A stretch of 57,274 nt of DNA from positions 1 to 57,274 of the forward strand of contig CAVIJF010000007.1 of the NCBI GenBank assembly GCA_963643175.1. The letters run 5' to 3'. Positions within the stretch are counted from its first letter, which is position 1, and every line of letters begins with the position of its first letter. Origin of the DNA: CAMEON01 sp963643175 (GTDB lineage: Bacteria > Bacillota > Clostridia > Oscillospirales > CAG-272). This document shows, piece after piece, positions 1 to 9,268 of this stretch. A program made the position numbers and the translations under genes. The notes under the pieces are model-generated. The model saw only the letters and a list, made by a program, of their open reading frames with translations. It was not told where the DNA came from and did not search any database.

Positions 1-77
1 AGAGAACAGACGCCCCGCCGGGCGCGGAGGCAACTAACCCCGCCCACATCTCACTTGTAAACTTTTTGAAAAGCCCA

Positions 78-106
78 TTGCACCGACAAACGGAATGTGT
101 TATAAT
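78..106 (+). promoter_or_regulatory. Sigma-A type promoter for the LCP gene
   Basis: TTGCAC (78-83), 17-nt spacer, perfect TATAAT (101-106). It lies 85 bp upstream of the LCP start, leaving an untranslated leader that contains a ribosome site and a hairpin. Confidence 0.85.
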
Positions 107-155
107 AACACGGGTAAAGAGGGTGCCGGTGCACCGTGCGAAGCACACGCCCCCC

Positions 156-194
156 GGAAAGGATGCCCGCAGAAAAGCGGGCGGGTGCGAAATG
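156..194 (+). promoter_or_regulatory. Leader with SD, hairpin and distant start codon (LCP gene)
   Basis: The Shine-Dalgarno AAAGGA (158-163) is 28 nt from the ATG at 192, too far for normal use. The gap holds a perfect 6-bp stem, GCCCGC (165-170) with GCGGGC (177-182), loop AGAAAA, possibly extended by a U-G pair (164/183). Folding it leaves about 8-10 nt between SD and ATG. The same layout recurs before lysC, the FkbM gene and the beta-CASP gene. That the hairpin aids initiation is inference. Confidence 0.6.
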
Positions 195-1919
195 CGAAAA
201 TCAAATGCGGAAAGCAATCCCGGCGGAAGAAAACGTTCCAAGGTCTGGCGCACGGTGCGCACGGTTCAGCTTGCTTTGGCAGGACTGATTCTGCTGGCGG
301 TGATAGTCATCGGAACGTATGTCGGACTGAAAATGAAAAAATTCAACGATAAGAATCAGGGACTTATCGACAGACCGGTAGTCGAGCGACCGGAAAGTTA
401 CAGCCGCCCGGATACCAAAGAGCCGATTTCGGTGATTGAATCCCCGACGGCGTATGACCCGGATCAGGAATATACATTCCCCCCGGACGAGACAACCGCG
501 GAGGAAACAACCGACCCGCCCACGGAAACGGACGAGCCGACAGGAAAATCGGAGGAATCCACGGGCAAGCCGGAGGAACCGACCGATAAGACAGAGGAAC
601 CGACAGACAAGCCGGAAGAGCCGACGGACAGAACGGACGAACCGACCGGTAAGCCGGACGAACCCACAAGCAAATCGGATGAACCGACAACGAAGGCGGA
701 ACCGATCACTAAGGAGGAGCCGACAACCAAGAAAGAGAAGCCGACTGCAAAACCGACCGAACCGTCCACCACAACGCCGCCCGAACCCGACACGGAGCCG
801 GAACCGATCCGGAACGGCATCGTCACCGAGGACGGCAAACTGTTCTATTACGAGAACGGGGTGAAGGTCGGCGCGGGACTGATCCGGCTGGACGGGAACT
901 TTTACTTCGTCAAGCCGTCCGGCGAGGTGGTGCGCAGCACGACTTACTATATCGAGGACGGAAAGGATATGCTCGCCCCCGGCTACTACGTGTTCGACGC
1001 GAAGGGCGCCATCACGCGCCGCTCCGGCAGTGAGCAGAACATCAAGAGTTTCCATAACAGTACCGACGAGGTGGATGTGTACGGCAACGTGCCGATTTAC
1101 CGCGAGACACAGCGCGACCCCAATGTCCGGAACATTCTGGTGCTGGGAACGGACTCCCGCGATGTCAGCAAGGAGCGCGGGAACAGCGACGTCATGATTG
1201 TGCTGTCTGTCAACAAAAAAACCAATGAGGTCAAGATGATTTCCATCCTGCGCGATGTGCTGGTGCCCATCGCGGGGTACGACTGGAACCGCATCAATTC
1301 CGCCTACCGGCTGGAGGGCGCGGGACTTGCCGTGAATACGGTCAACGAGGCGTTCGGGCTGGATATTCAGGAATTCATCGTGGTGGATTTCAACGGCGTG
1401 GTGGATCTGATTGAGCACATCGGCGGCATTGACATTACCATAACGTCCGCGGAGGCACAGTATTACAACAAGAATTTTGCCAATCAGTTCGGCGGGAATC
1501 TGACCGCTGGGAGCATTCACATGAACGGCGATCAGACGCTGGCACACCTCCGCAACCGGACGTTGGGAACCGACTTCGAGCGGACGCGCCGGCAGCGTGA
1601 CGTGATGGTCGCCATGCTCAACCGGGTGCTGGGGCAGAGCCTGACCCAAATGGACAGCACGCTTGATTTCGTGCTGGATATTATCCGCACCAATATCCGG
1701 GCGTCGGATTTCCTTTCGGTGGGGCTGTCGGTCGTCACCAATCTTTCCTCCGGCGTCGAGACCATGAGCGTGCCGTCCGGATCGCAGCAGGGCAAGGAGT
1801 ATCAGTTTGCTTCCTACAAGGGACTGTCCATTCTGAAGCTCATCAGCCCGGACGACACGACCAAGCAGCTGGATCTGACCTACATGGAGCGGAAGATCCG
1901 GGATTTTCTGTACAACTGA
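192..1919 (+). CDS. LCP (LytR-CpsA-Psr) family cell-wall glycopolymer ligase with inserted repeat module
   Basis: 575 aa. A basic N-terminus is followed by one membrane helix (about 26-47), a Pro/Thr/Glu/Lys linker built from EPT-type repeats (about 90-205), a module resembling cell-wall or choline-binding repeats (about 208-285; YYENGVKVG, GNFYFVKPSGEVV), then the LCP domain (about 310-560). LCP hallmarks seen are VLGTDSR, ILRDVLVPI and the arginine-rich RNRTLGTDFERTRRQRDVM. LCP enzymes transfer teichoic-acid-like polymers from a lipid carrier to peptidoglycan outside the membrane. I start at ATG 192 rather than the longer frame at 66 because the promoter lies at 78-106. The repeat module between helix and LCP domain is unusual; most family members go straight to the catalytic domain. 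Confidence 0.9.
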   Translation: MRKSNAESNPGGRKRSKVWRTVRTVQLALAGLILLAVIVIGTYVGLKMKKFNDKNQGLIDRPVVERPESYSRPDTKEPISVIESPTAYDPDQEYTFPPDETTAEETTDPPTETDEPTGKSEESTGKPEEPTDKTEEPTDKPEEPTDRTDEPTGKPDEPTSKSDEPTTKAEPITKEEPTTKKEKPTAKPTEPSTTTPPEPDTEPEPIRNGIVTEDGKLFYYENGVKVGAGLIRLDGNFYFVKPSGEVVRSTTYYIEDGKDMLAPGYYVFDAKGAITRRSGSEQNIKSFHNSTDEVDVYGNVPIYRETQRDPNVRNILVLGTDSRDVSKERGNSDVMIVLSVNKKTNEVKMISILRDVLVPIAGYDWNRINSAYRLEGAGLAVNTVNEAFGLDIQEFIVVDFNGVVDLIEHIGGIDITITSAEAQYYNKNFANQFGGNLTAGSIHMNGDQTLAHLRNRTLGTDFERTRRQRDVMVAMLNRVLGQSLTQMDSTLDFVLDIIRTNIRASDFLSVGLSVVTNLSSGVETMSVPSGSQQGKEYQFASYKGLSILKLISPDDTTKQLDLTYMERKIRDFLYN

Positions 1920-1962
1920 GCGCCGGGGGCGCGGAATATCGGAAAGGACAGTAAAAAGGAAA

Positions 1963-2562
1963 ATGAACATTGTTTGCCTTGACATGGAAGGGGTTCTTGT
2001 CCCCGAGATATGGATTGCGTTCGCGGAGGCGAGCGGCATTCCGGAGCTGCGCCGCACGACGCGCGACGAGCCGGATTACGATAAGCTGATGCGGTGGCGG
2101 CTGGGTATCCTGCGCGAGCACGGATTGGGGCTTGCCGAGATACAGCGGGTTATTGCCACCATTGACCCCCTGCCTGGCGCAAAGGACTTTCTGGACGCGC
2201 TCCGCCGCGAGACGCAGGTCATCATCCTCAGCGATACCTTTGAGCAATTTGCCATGCCGCTGATGGAAAAATTGGGGATGCCGACGTTGTTCTGCAATAC
2301 CCTGCAGGTGGCGCCCTCCGGCGAGATTACCGGCTTTACCATGCGCATTGCGCAGTCCAAGCTGACAACGGTCCGGGCGCTGCAGTCCATCGGGTATGAG
2401 ACGGTCGCCGCCGGGGACAGTTACAACGACCTCGGCATGATCCGGGCATCCAAAGCGGGCTTCCTGTTCAAGTCCACCGACAAAATCAAGGCGGACAACC
2501 CCGATCTGCCGGCTTTCGAGGAGTTCGGCGACCTGCTTGCCGCCATCCGGGGCGTACTCTGA
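1963..2562 (+). CDS. thrH: ThrH-type phosphoserine phosphatase / homoserine phosphotransferase (HAD)
   Basis: 199 aa, the usual ThrH length. HAD motif I reads CLDMEGVLVPE near residue 5, with the ThrH-type DxEG in place of DxDG. Motif II is ILSDTFEQF and motif IV is GDSYNDLGM. ThrH hydrolyses phosphoserine, the last step of serine synthesis, and can pass the phosphate to homoserine. The start follows AAAAAGGAAA, 43 bp after the LCP stop, so read-through from the LCP promoter is possible. A terminator follows. Confidence 0.88.
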   Translation: MNIVCLDMEGVLVPEIWIAFAEASGIPELRRTTRDEPDYDKLMRWRLGILREHGLGLAEIQRVIATIDPLPGAKDFLDALRRETQVIILSDTFEQFAMPLMEKLGMPTLFCNTLQVAPSGEITGFTMRIAQSKLTTVRALQSIGYETVAAGDSYNDLGMIRASKAGFLFKSTDKIKADNPDLPAFEEFGDLLAAIRGVL

Positions 2563-2572
2563 TATCCGTACT

Positions 2573-2602
2573 GCGGAAAGCACTCCTTCAGGAGTGCTTT
2601 TC
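2573..2602 (+). terminator. Rho-independent terminator after thrH
   Basis: Perfect inverted repeat AAAGCACTCC-TTCA-GGAGTGCTTTT, 15 bp after the thrH stop, ending in a short T run. Confidence 0.8.
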
Positions 2603-2666
2603 TGCGTGAATTATTCCGGGGAGATCCTGCACGCAGGGCGTATCCCCATGCACAGGAGACAAGGAC

Positions 2667-4427
2667 ATGAAGGTTTTCTTCCGCTTTTTCAGGGATTACC
2701 CGAGGGAAAGCATACTCGCGCCGCTGTTCAAGCTGCTGGAGGCTTGCTTCGACCTGCTTGTTCCCATCGTGGTGGCGCAGATTATCGACGGCGGCATCCG
2801 GGGGGAGCAGGGCGACGGCTACATCTGGCGCCGGGCGGGTGTGCTGGTACTGCTTGCCGTTGTGGGGCTGACCTGCACGGTCGTTGCGCAGTATTTCTCC
2901 GCCAAGGCGGCGGTGGGCACCGCGACCAACCTGCGGCACGACCTGTTCGCACATATGCAGGCGTTCACCTACGCCCAGACCGACCGCGTGGGCACCTCTA
3001 CCATGATTACGCGCATGACCAGCGACATCAACCAGATTCAGTCCGGCATCAACATGACCCTGCGGCTGACTCTGCGCTCGCCCATCATCGTGTTCGGCGC
3101 CATGATTATGGCGTTTACCATTGACGCGCATCTGGCGCTGATTTTTGCTGCCGCCATACCGCTTCTGGCGCTGGTGGTGTTCGGCATCATGCTGGGCGGC
3201 ATTCCGCTGTACCGCCGCGTGCAGGGCAAGCTGGACAGCGTGACCGCCGCGACGCGGGAGAATCTCGGCGGCGTGCGCGTTATCCGTGCCTTCCGCAAGG
3301 AGGAGCAGGAGATTGAAAAATTCGGGAAGGTGAACCGCGAGCAGACCGCCCTGCAGAACCGGGCGGGGCGTCTGTCCGCGCTCATGAATCCGTTGACCTA
3401 CGTGCTGGTCAATCTGGCTGCTGTGCTCATCATCCGGCAGAGCGCCGCCCCCGTGAATGCGGGGACGCTGACGCAGGGACAGGTGGTCGCGCTGGTCAAC
3501 TACATGGCGCAGATACTGGTGGAGCTGGTCAAGCTGGCGAACACGATTTTCCTCATCACCAAGGGAGTTGCGTGCGGGAACCGCGTGGCGGCGGTGCTGG
3601 ATATGCCTGCCGGGATGGATGTTCTCCTGGAGGCGGCGCCGGCAGGGCAGGGCACGGCGTGCGGGCAGACCTCCGGGACGCCGGCGGTGTGCTTTGAGCA
3701 CGTGGAGCTGACGTATCCCGGCGGCGGTGCGCCGTCGCTGACGGATATAACCTTCACGGCAATGCCGGGGCAGACGGTGGGTATCATCGGCGGAACCGGC
3801 TCCGGCAAGACTTCACTGGTCAACCTGATTCCACGTTTCTACGAGGCGACCGGCGGCAGCGTCCAGGTGTTCGGACAGGACGTCCGGACGCTTGACCCGG
3901 TGGCGCTGCGGGCGCATATCGGTATCGTGCCGCAGAAGGCGGAGCTGTTCCGCGGCACCGTCCGCTCCAATCTGCTCTGGGGTACGGAGGACGGACAGGC
4001 AGACGACAGCACGCTCTGGGCGGCGCTGGAAACGGCGCAGGCGGCGGATTTCATCCGCGGGAAGCAGGGCGGACTGGACGCGCCGGTCGAGCAGAAGGGG
4101 CGAAACTTCTCCGGCGGGCAGAAACAGCGCCTGACCATTGCGCGGGCACTGATTGGGAATCCGGACATCCTGATTCTGGACGACAGCGCCTCGGCGCTGG
4201 ACTTTGCCACCGATGCCGCCCTGAGCAAGGCACTGCGGGAGCTGCCGGGCAAGCCTACTGTATTCATTATCTCACAGCGCACCTCCTCCATCCACGCCTG
4301 TGACCTGATACTGGTGCTGGAGGACGGTCATGTGGCGGGCATGGGCACGCATACGGAACTGCTGAAAACCTGCCCGCTGTACAGGGAGATTCACGAGTCC
4401 CAGTTCAAGGGAGGTGAGGCGCAATGA
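2667..4427 (+). CDS. Heterodimeric ABC exporter, subunit A (degenerate nucleotide site)
   Basis: 586 aa half-transporter: N-terminal six-helix exporter domain (about 1-310) and C-terminal nucleotide-binding domain (about 345-580). Walker A GGTGSGKTS is near 374 and the signature SGGQKQR near 481. After Walker B the catalytic Glu is Asp (LILDDSAS), and the H-loop His is Gln (ISQRTSS). Such changes mark the impaired half of heterodimeric exporters of the BmrCD / TM287-288 type. It overlaps the next gene by 4 bp (ATGA), which supports coupled translation and a dimer. The substrate is unknown; drugs or lipids are usual for the family. SD: GGAGACAAGG. Confidence 0.9.
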   Translation: MKVFFRFFRDYPRESILAPLFKLLEACFDLLVPIVVAQIIDGGIRGEQGDGYIWRRAGVLVLLAVVGLTCTVVAQYFSAKAAVGTATNLRHDLFAHMQAFTYAQTDRVGTSTMITRMTSDINQIQSGINMTLRLTLRSPIIVFGAMIMAFTIDAHLALIFAAAIPLLALVVFGIMLGGIPLYRRVQGKLDSVTAATRENLGGVRVIRAFRKEEQEIEKFGKVNREQTALQNRAGRLSALMNPLTYVLVNLAAVLIIRQSAAPVNAGTLTQGQVVALVNYMAQILVELVKLANTIFLITKGVACGNRVAAVLDMPAGMDVLLEAAPAGQGTACGQTSGTPAVCFEHVELTYPGGGAPSLTDITFTAMPGQTVGIIGGTGSGKTSLVNLIPRFYEATGGSVQVFGQDVRTLDPVALRAHIGIVPQKAELFRGTVRSNLLWGTEDGQADDSTLWAALETAQAADFIRGKQGGLDAPVEQKGRNFSGGQKQRLTIARALIGNPDILILDDSASALDFATDAALSKALRELPGKPTVFIISQRTSSIHACDLILVLEDGHVAGMGTHTELLKTCPLYREIHESQFKGGEAQ

Positions 4428-6229
4428 GCAATAAGGGCAATGCAAACGGAAAGAAGCAGAAGCTGAACCGGGGCGAATCGCTGGCGACCATGAAGAAGGT
4501 TCTGCGCTACCTTGCCGCCTACCGGGTTCTGTTTGTCCTGTCGCTGCTGCTGGCGGCGGCTGTCGTGGTGCTGACGCTGTACCTGCCCATCCTGACCGGA
4601 CGCGCCATTGATCTGCTGGTCGGTCAGGGCGAGGTTGACCCGGACGGAGCGCTGCCTGGCATCCTGCTGACTGCCGGTGTTGTCATTCTGGTGACGGCGG
4701 TGTGCCAGTGGCTGATGAACATTGTCAACAACCATATCACGTTCGGCGTGGTGCGGCGCCTGCGGCAGGATGCCTTTGTTCACCTGCAGCGGCTTCCGCT
4801 GTCCTACCTGGACCGCCGTCCGGTCGGCGATATTGTCAGCCGTGTCATAGCCGATGCGGATCAGGTCACGGACGGACTGCTCATCGGATTCACCCAGCTG
4901 TTCACCGGGGTTCTGACCATACTCGGCACGCTGGTGTTCATGCTGCTCATCAATCCGCTTGTGACGGCGTGGGTTGTGCTGATAACGCCGCTGTCGCTGT
5001 TTGTCGCGTCCTTTGTGGCGCGGCGCACCAGTGTGCTGTTCACGCAGCAGTCCCGCATCCGTGCTGAGCAGACCGCGCTGGTGGACGAGCTGATCGGCAG
5101 TCACAAGGTAGTCACCGCCTTCTCACACGAGGACGAAGCGGTATCGGATTTTGACGAGGTAAACGGGCGGCTGGAGCAGGTGTCCCGCCGCGCGACCTTC
5201 TACTCCTCGCTGACCAACCCTTTTACCCGTTTTGTCAACAACCTGGTGTATGCCGGTGCCGCTCTGTTCGGAGCGCTGGTCTGTCTGCACCCGGTCGGCG
5301 GCATGACGCTGACCGTGGGTATGCTGTCCAGCTTCCTGTCCTACGCCAGCCAGTACACCAAGCCGTTCAATGAAATATCCAGCGTCATCACCGAGTTACA
5401 GAATGCGCTGGCGTGCGCTGCCCGTCTGTTTGAGCTGATTGAAGCGCAGGCGGAAGTGCCGGATGCGCCGGATGCCGTCAGTCTTTCCCCCGCCGATGTA
5501 AACGGCAGTGTGGAGCTGGATCGCGTGGCGTTCTCGTACACGCCCGACCGCGAGCTGATCCGGGACTTCACGCTTTCGGTGAAGAACGGGCAGCGCGTTG
5601 CCATTGTCGGACCGACCGGCTGCGGCAAGACCACCGTCATCAACCTCCTCATGCGGTTTTACGATGTGGACGGCGGGTCGGTGTCGGTCAGCGGGCACGA
5701 CATCCGCAATCTGACGCGGCACTCCCTGCGCGGTGCGTGGGGCATGGTTCTGCAGGAAATGTGGCTCAGCGGCGGCACGGTGCGGGAGAACATCGCGTTC
5801 GGGCGTCCCGATGCCACCGACGAGGAGGTTGTTGCCGCCGCCCGTGCCGCGCACGCCGACAGCTTTATCCGGCGCCTGCCGGACGGCTACCAGACTGTCA
5901 TCGGGGACGACGGCGGGTCGTTTTCGCAGGGGCAGAAGCAGCTGCTCTGCATTGCGCGGGTGTTCCTGTGCCTGCCGCCCATGCTGATTCTGGATGAGGC
6001 GACCTCCTCCATTGACACGCGCACGGAAATGAAAATTCAGAATGCCTTTGCCAAGCTGATGCAGGGGCGGACGTCCTTCATTGTGGCGCACCGTCTGTCA
6101 ACCATCAAGGAAGCGGATATTATTCTCGTCATGCGTGACGGGCACATTGTTGAGCAGGGGAATCACGAAACTCTGCTGAAGCGCGGCGGGTTTTACGCCA
6201 AGCTGTATAACAGTCAGTTTGAGGCGTGA
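4424..6229 (+). CDS. Heterodimeric ABC exporter, subunit B (catalytic partner)
   Basis: 601 aa, exporter fold then NBD. Walker A GPTGCGKTT lies near 395, Walker B with intact Glu (LILDEATSS) near 520, and the H-loop VAHRLST is intact. The ABC signature is altered to SFSQGQKQ (normally LSGGQ). In a heterodimer the signature of one subunit faces the Walker A of the other. This altered signature would therefore complete the degenerate site of subunit A, while subunit A's good SGGQ completes the site here. The start is set by AAGGGAGGTGAGGCGCA within the end of subunit A. No terminator is obvious; a GC-rich repeat follows. Confidence 0.92.
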   Translation: MSNKGNANGKKQKLNRGESLATMKKVLRYLAAYRVLFVLSLLLAAAVVVLTLYLPILTGRAIDLLVGQGEVDPDGALPGILLTAGVVILVTAVCQWLMNIVNNHITFGVVRRLRQDAFVHLQRLPLSYLDRRPVGDIVSRVIADADQVTDGLLIGFTQLFTGVLTILGTLVFMLLINPLVTAWVVLITPLSLFVASFVARRTSVLFTQQSRIRAEQTALVDELIGSHKVVTAFSHEDEAVSDFDEVNGRLEQVSRRATFYSSLTNPFTRFVNNLVYAGAALFGALVCLHPVGGMTLTVGMLSSFLSYASQYTKPFNEISSVITELQNALACAARLFELIEAQAEVPDAPDAVSLSPADVNGSVELDRVAFSYTPDRELIRDFTLSVKNGQRVAIVGPTGCGKTTVINLLMRFYDVDGGSVSVSGHDIRNLTRHSLRGAWGMVLQEMWLSGGTVRENIAFGRPDATDEEVVAAARAAHADSFIRRLPDGYQTVIGDDGGSFSQGQKQLLCIARVFLCLPPMLILDEATSSIDTRTEMKIQNAFAKLMQGRTSFIVAHRLSTIKEADIILVMRDGHIVEQGNHETLLKRGGFYAKLYNSQFEA

Positions 6230-6340
6230 GAATTTGCTGTTGTCGGGCGGGCAGTTTGCCCCTGCGCCGCCGGGTAGCGGGTGCTTCTCTGCCGCCCGGC
6301 GGGGGCTTGTCCCCTCGCCGCTGACTTCGCTTCGGCTTTC

Positions 6341-6520
6341 TTCCTCCCATCCCCCCGACCCCCTTCCCCGGCGGGGAAGGGGGATTTTTAGTTTTCTTTT
6401 GCAAGGGGCTTCGCCCCTTGCAACCCCGCGTCTGCGCCGGGAGCGGCACCGGCATGACGGGCGGTTTGTAATACCGGAAGGCGCGGGAGCGGGGACGGGG
6501 CAAGGATAAGCTGCCGGGAC
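6341..6520 (+). repeat. GC-rich double-hairpin interspersed repeat, copy 1
   Basis: Two palindromes: CCCCCTTCCCCGG/CGGGGAAGGGGG (about 6359-6388) and GCAAGGGGC-TTC-GCCCCTTGC (about 6401-6422). A conserved tail (CCCCGCGTCTGCGCCGGGAGCGGCAC) follows. The same module recurs near 9.9-10.2, 22.5, 37.7 and 40.8 kb, always between genes. The whole 6230-6597 gap has no credible gene. Confidence 0.75.
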
Positions 6521-6597
6521 AGGTGTTCACGACAGAATATCCCCGCCGGGCTGGCTGTATAAATCATTGCCGATCCCGGAAAATGCCGCTTTCCCTC

Positions 6598-6626
6598 TTG
6601 ACAGGCACGCCGCGCCGTGGTATACT
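6598..6626 (+). promoter_or_regulatory. Promoter for the DUF4091 lipoprotein
   Basis: Perfect TTGACA (6598-6603), 17-nt spacer, TATACT (6621-6626). The start codon is 119 bp downstream. Confidence 0.88.
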
Positions 6627-6745
6627 TACCGCACAATACCCTTACGGATGTGGAGTAAAGTGAGGCGGCGCGGATGCGGAAAAAGATGCGCCGGAGCCGC
6701 GCTGCTGCAGAACCCTGCTTCCGTAACCTTAAAGGAGCTTTTTTC

Positions 6746-9256
6746 ATGCTGAAACCAAGGAAAATGAACTGGCACCTGCTTGCGCTGCCGGCAATCCTGC
6801 TTCTGATCCTGCTCGCGGCGGCAGCCGTCGCCTGCACAGGGGGCGGGGATTCCACCGGAACTGCCAGCGGAACACAGACCGAAGCCGTTACGTCCGGAAC
6901 CGCTACGGAGACCGACGGAACGCAGAGCGAAACGGCGACTGATACGGCAACCGAAACCGAAGCCGACACGTCCGCCGCCCCCGAATCATCCGGGACGTCA
7001 ACCGAAACCGCGACCGAGCCGGCAACGACGCAGACCGGAATGCGGCTGAACGACGAGGCAATTCTCCGGTATATTTCGCTGAAGAATCAGAGCAGCGTTG
7101 CCATGGCGGACGACCCGACCGAGGGCACTGTGCTGAAGGTGTCCACCTCCGGCACCGTGTTTACCGACCCGCACGTTGAAATATCCTATGCGCAGGCGGT
7201 GCGCCGGAAGCTCGGCGACTCCATTGACCTGTCGGAGTACCCCTTCCTGATGCTCAAGGTAAAGTGCGAGGGTTGCACAAGCGCGACCTTTGAACTGTTC
7301 TGGGCGTCCGGCACGCAGACTACCATGAGCGGCGACAAGCGGGTACAGATGCCGTTCGACAATGCGGACGACGGCTGGCAGTACATCGTGTTCAACATGA
7401 CCGGAAACAGCGATTGGGCTGGCAAACTCAACGCCGTGCGCTTCGACTACGAATTGCAGGCGGCGGGCGCCGGGGAAACCATGTACTTTTCTTCCATTCT
7501 CTTTGCCAGAACCTTGGACGAAATGCTGGCGGGAATCGGAAATCCGCAGAATCCCCGCGAGGACGTGACCGACCCGGTGCTGGAATCCCGGGTAGACAGT
7601 ATGCTGGATGTATCCGATCTTGCGCCGGAGCCGGACAACACACCCGTGCAGGCAGCGGCGGAGGACAGCGGCATTTCGCTGTGGTTCAACCACTCCTACA
7701 CCAAGACTGCTGCGGAGGACACGACCTCCACGGGGCGCAATACCTACCTGATGCGGCTGGCGAAAAACGAGATTGAGGATTGCCACCTCCTGCTGTCCGC
7801 CGCCGACGGGCGCACGGGGCTTACCGTGTCGGTGTCGGATTTCACCAACGGGAACGGCGCCACCCTGCGCACCGAGCTGCTGTATGCCTACTATTTTGAT
7901 GATGTGGACGGTCAGACAATCCCCGACCCGACACCGTGGGTAAAGGACGGTATGACCTTTGACCTGCCCGCAGGCAAGAGCAGGCTGTTCATTATCAAGG
8001 TGCATTCGACGGCGGACAGCACCGCCGGACTGTACGAGGCGGTCGTGACCGTGAAGGACGCCGCAGGCAACGAAGTCCGGCGCGCCCGCGTCTCGGCGTT
8101 CGTCTGGAACTTCACTCTGCCGGAGAGCACTTCCTGCAAGACACAGATGGACCTGAGCTGGTATAACATCTACGTTGCGCACCGGTGCTATGAGGGCGAC
8201 GACAGCCTGCTGTACAAGAATTACTATGACTACCTGCTGGAGAACCGCATCTGCGCCTACACGCTCCCCTACGATACGGAGGGCTACTACACCGACGAGC
8301 GCATTCTCCAGTACCTGAACAATCCCCGCGTAGTGGCGTTCAATCCCATTGCGTGGAAGAAGGATGCCACCGCAGACCGCGTGCGCGCCGCCTACCGGTT
8401 CCTGTCGCAGAATCCCACGTGGATGGAAAAGGCCTACTTCTATGTGGTGGATGAGCCGACCGACAAGGCTTCGCTGGATCGCGTCAATGCCGTGGGCGAG
8501 GTGCTGAAGGAGAACTTCCCCGGCTACAAGATGATGGCACCGGAGCACGTCAACTACGCGCTCAACAAGGATTCGACCGCCGACAACTTCTCCGCAGTGC
8601 AGAACTGCGTCAATGTCTGGTGCTATAAGCCCTACTTCTACACGACGTTTGCCGAGTATCGCTACTCCTCCTATACGCCGGAGCAAAAGCTGACCTACTG
8701 GAACACGCCCATGCTGGAGCATAATCTCGGCACGTTTGCCGACCGGATGAAGGCGGAGCAGGAGGGCGGAGACGAGCTGTGGTGGTACGTCACCCGTGCC
8801 CCCGAATCGCCGGAAATCACCTTGCTAATGGAGACGCAGGCGGTGCGCTACCGCATCCTGTTCTGGCAGCAGAAGCTGTACGGCGTGGACGGGTTCCTGT
8901 ACTATCTGGTCAATGACTGGTACGAAATCAGCGAGAATCAGGGGCTGAACAGCAAGCATGAAATCAATTCGGCGTACCCCTACGACGTGTACGGCAATGG
9001 CGTGCTGCTTTACTGCGGCGTACCGTTTGGCGAGTACGGTCCGGTCGGTTCCCTGCGGTTGGAGTGCGTGCGGGACGGCATTGAGGATTTTGAGTATCTG
9101 ACCATGTTGGCGGATGTTTACGGAACCGAGACTGTGAACGCGCTGATCTGCCGCCTGACAACCTCCATTTCGCAGTACAGCACCGATGAGGAGCTGTTCA
9201 CCGCTTTGCGCACCGCTGTCGGCAACCTGCTGGAGCAGGCGGCGGACGCGCAGTAG
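6746..9256 (+). CDS. DUF4091 domain lipoprotein, predicted surface glycosidase
   Basis: 836 aa. Hydrophobic signal with lipobox-like AAAAVAC ending at a Cys near residue 30, then a Thr/Glu/Ser linker (about 35-95). A beta-rich carbohydrate-binding-like region and a C-terminal DUF4091 region follow; its typical end is visible as LECVRDGIEDFEYLTML. DUF4091 proteins are clustered with glycoside-hydrolase-like domains, but few have known substrates. I chose ATG 6746 because AAAGGAG (6731-6737) precedes it at good spacing and the signal starts there; the frame is open from 6674 with no ribosome site. The next gene starts 12 bp after the stop. Confidence 0.85.
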   Translation: MLKPRKMNWHLLALPAILLLILLAAAAVACTGGGDSTGTASGTQTEAVTSGTATETDGTQSETATDTATETEADTSAAPESSGTSTETATEPATTQTGMRLNDEAILRYISLKNQSSVAMADDPTEGTVLKVSTSGTVFTDPHVEISYAQAVRRKLGDSIDLSEYPFLMLKVKCEGCTSATFELFWASGTQTTMSGDKRVQMPFDNADDGWQYIVFNMTGNSDWAGKLNAVRFDYELQAAGAGETMYFSSILFARTLDEMLAGIGNPQNPREDVTDPVLESRVDSMLDVSDLAPEPDNTPVQAAAEDSGISLWFNHSYTKTAAEDTTSTGRNTYLMRLAKNEIEDCHLLLSAADGRTGLTVSVSDFTNGNGATLRTELLYAYYFDDVDGQTIPDPTPWVKDGMTFDLPAGKSRLFIIKVHSTADSTAGLYEAVVTVKDAAGNEVRRARVSAFVWNFTLPESTSCKTQMDLSWYNIYVAHRCYEGDDSLLYKNYYDYLLENRICAYTLPYDTEGYYTDERILQYLNNPRVVAFNPIAWKKDATADRVRAAYRFLSQNPTWMEKAYFYVVDEPTDKASLDRVNAVGEVLKENFPGYKMMAPEHVNYALNKDSTADNFSAVQNCVNVWCYKPYFYTTFAEYRYSSYTPEQKLTYWNTPMLEHNLGTFADRMKAEQEGGDELWWYVTRAPESPEITLLMETQAVRYRILFWQQKLYGVDGFLYYLVNDWYEISENQGLNSKHEINSAYPYDVYGNGVLLYCGVPFGEYGPVGSLRLECVRDGIEDFEYLTMLADVYGTETVNALICRLTTSISQYSTDEELFTALRTAVGNLLEQAADAQ

Positions 9257-9268
9257 GAGGGCGCACCT

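Noticed and set aside
464..838. Tandem DNA repeat encoding EPT units in the LCP gene, considered as a CRISPR-like or mobile repeat
   Set aside because: Repeats are degenerate, in-frame and unspaced; they encode a flexible linker.
201..2057. 618-codon open frame on the minus strand opposite the LCP gene
   Set aside because: Codon-position shadow of a GC-rich gene; its protein is low-complexity Arg/Leu/Val without family features, and the plus frame has clear LCP motifs.
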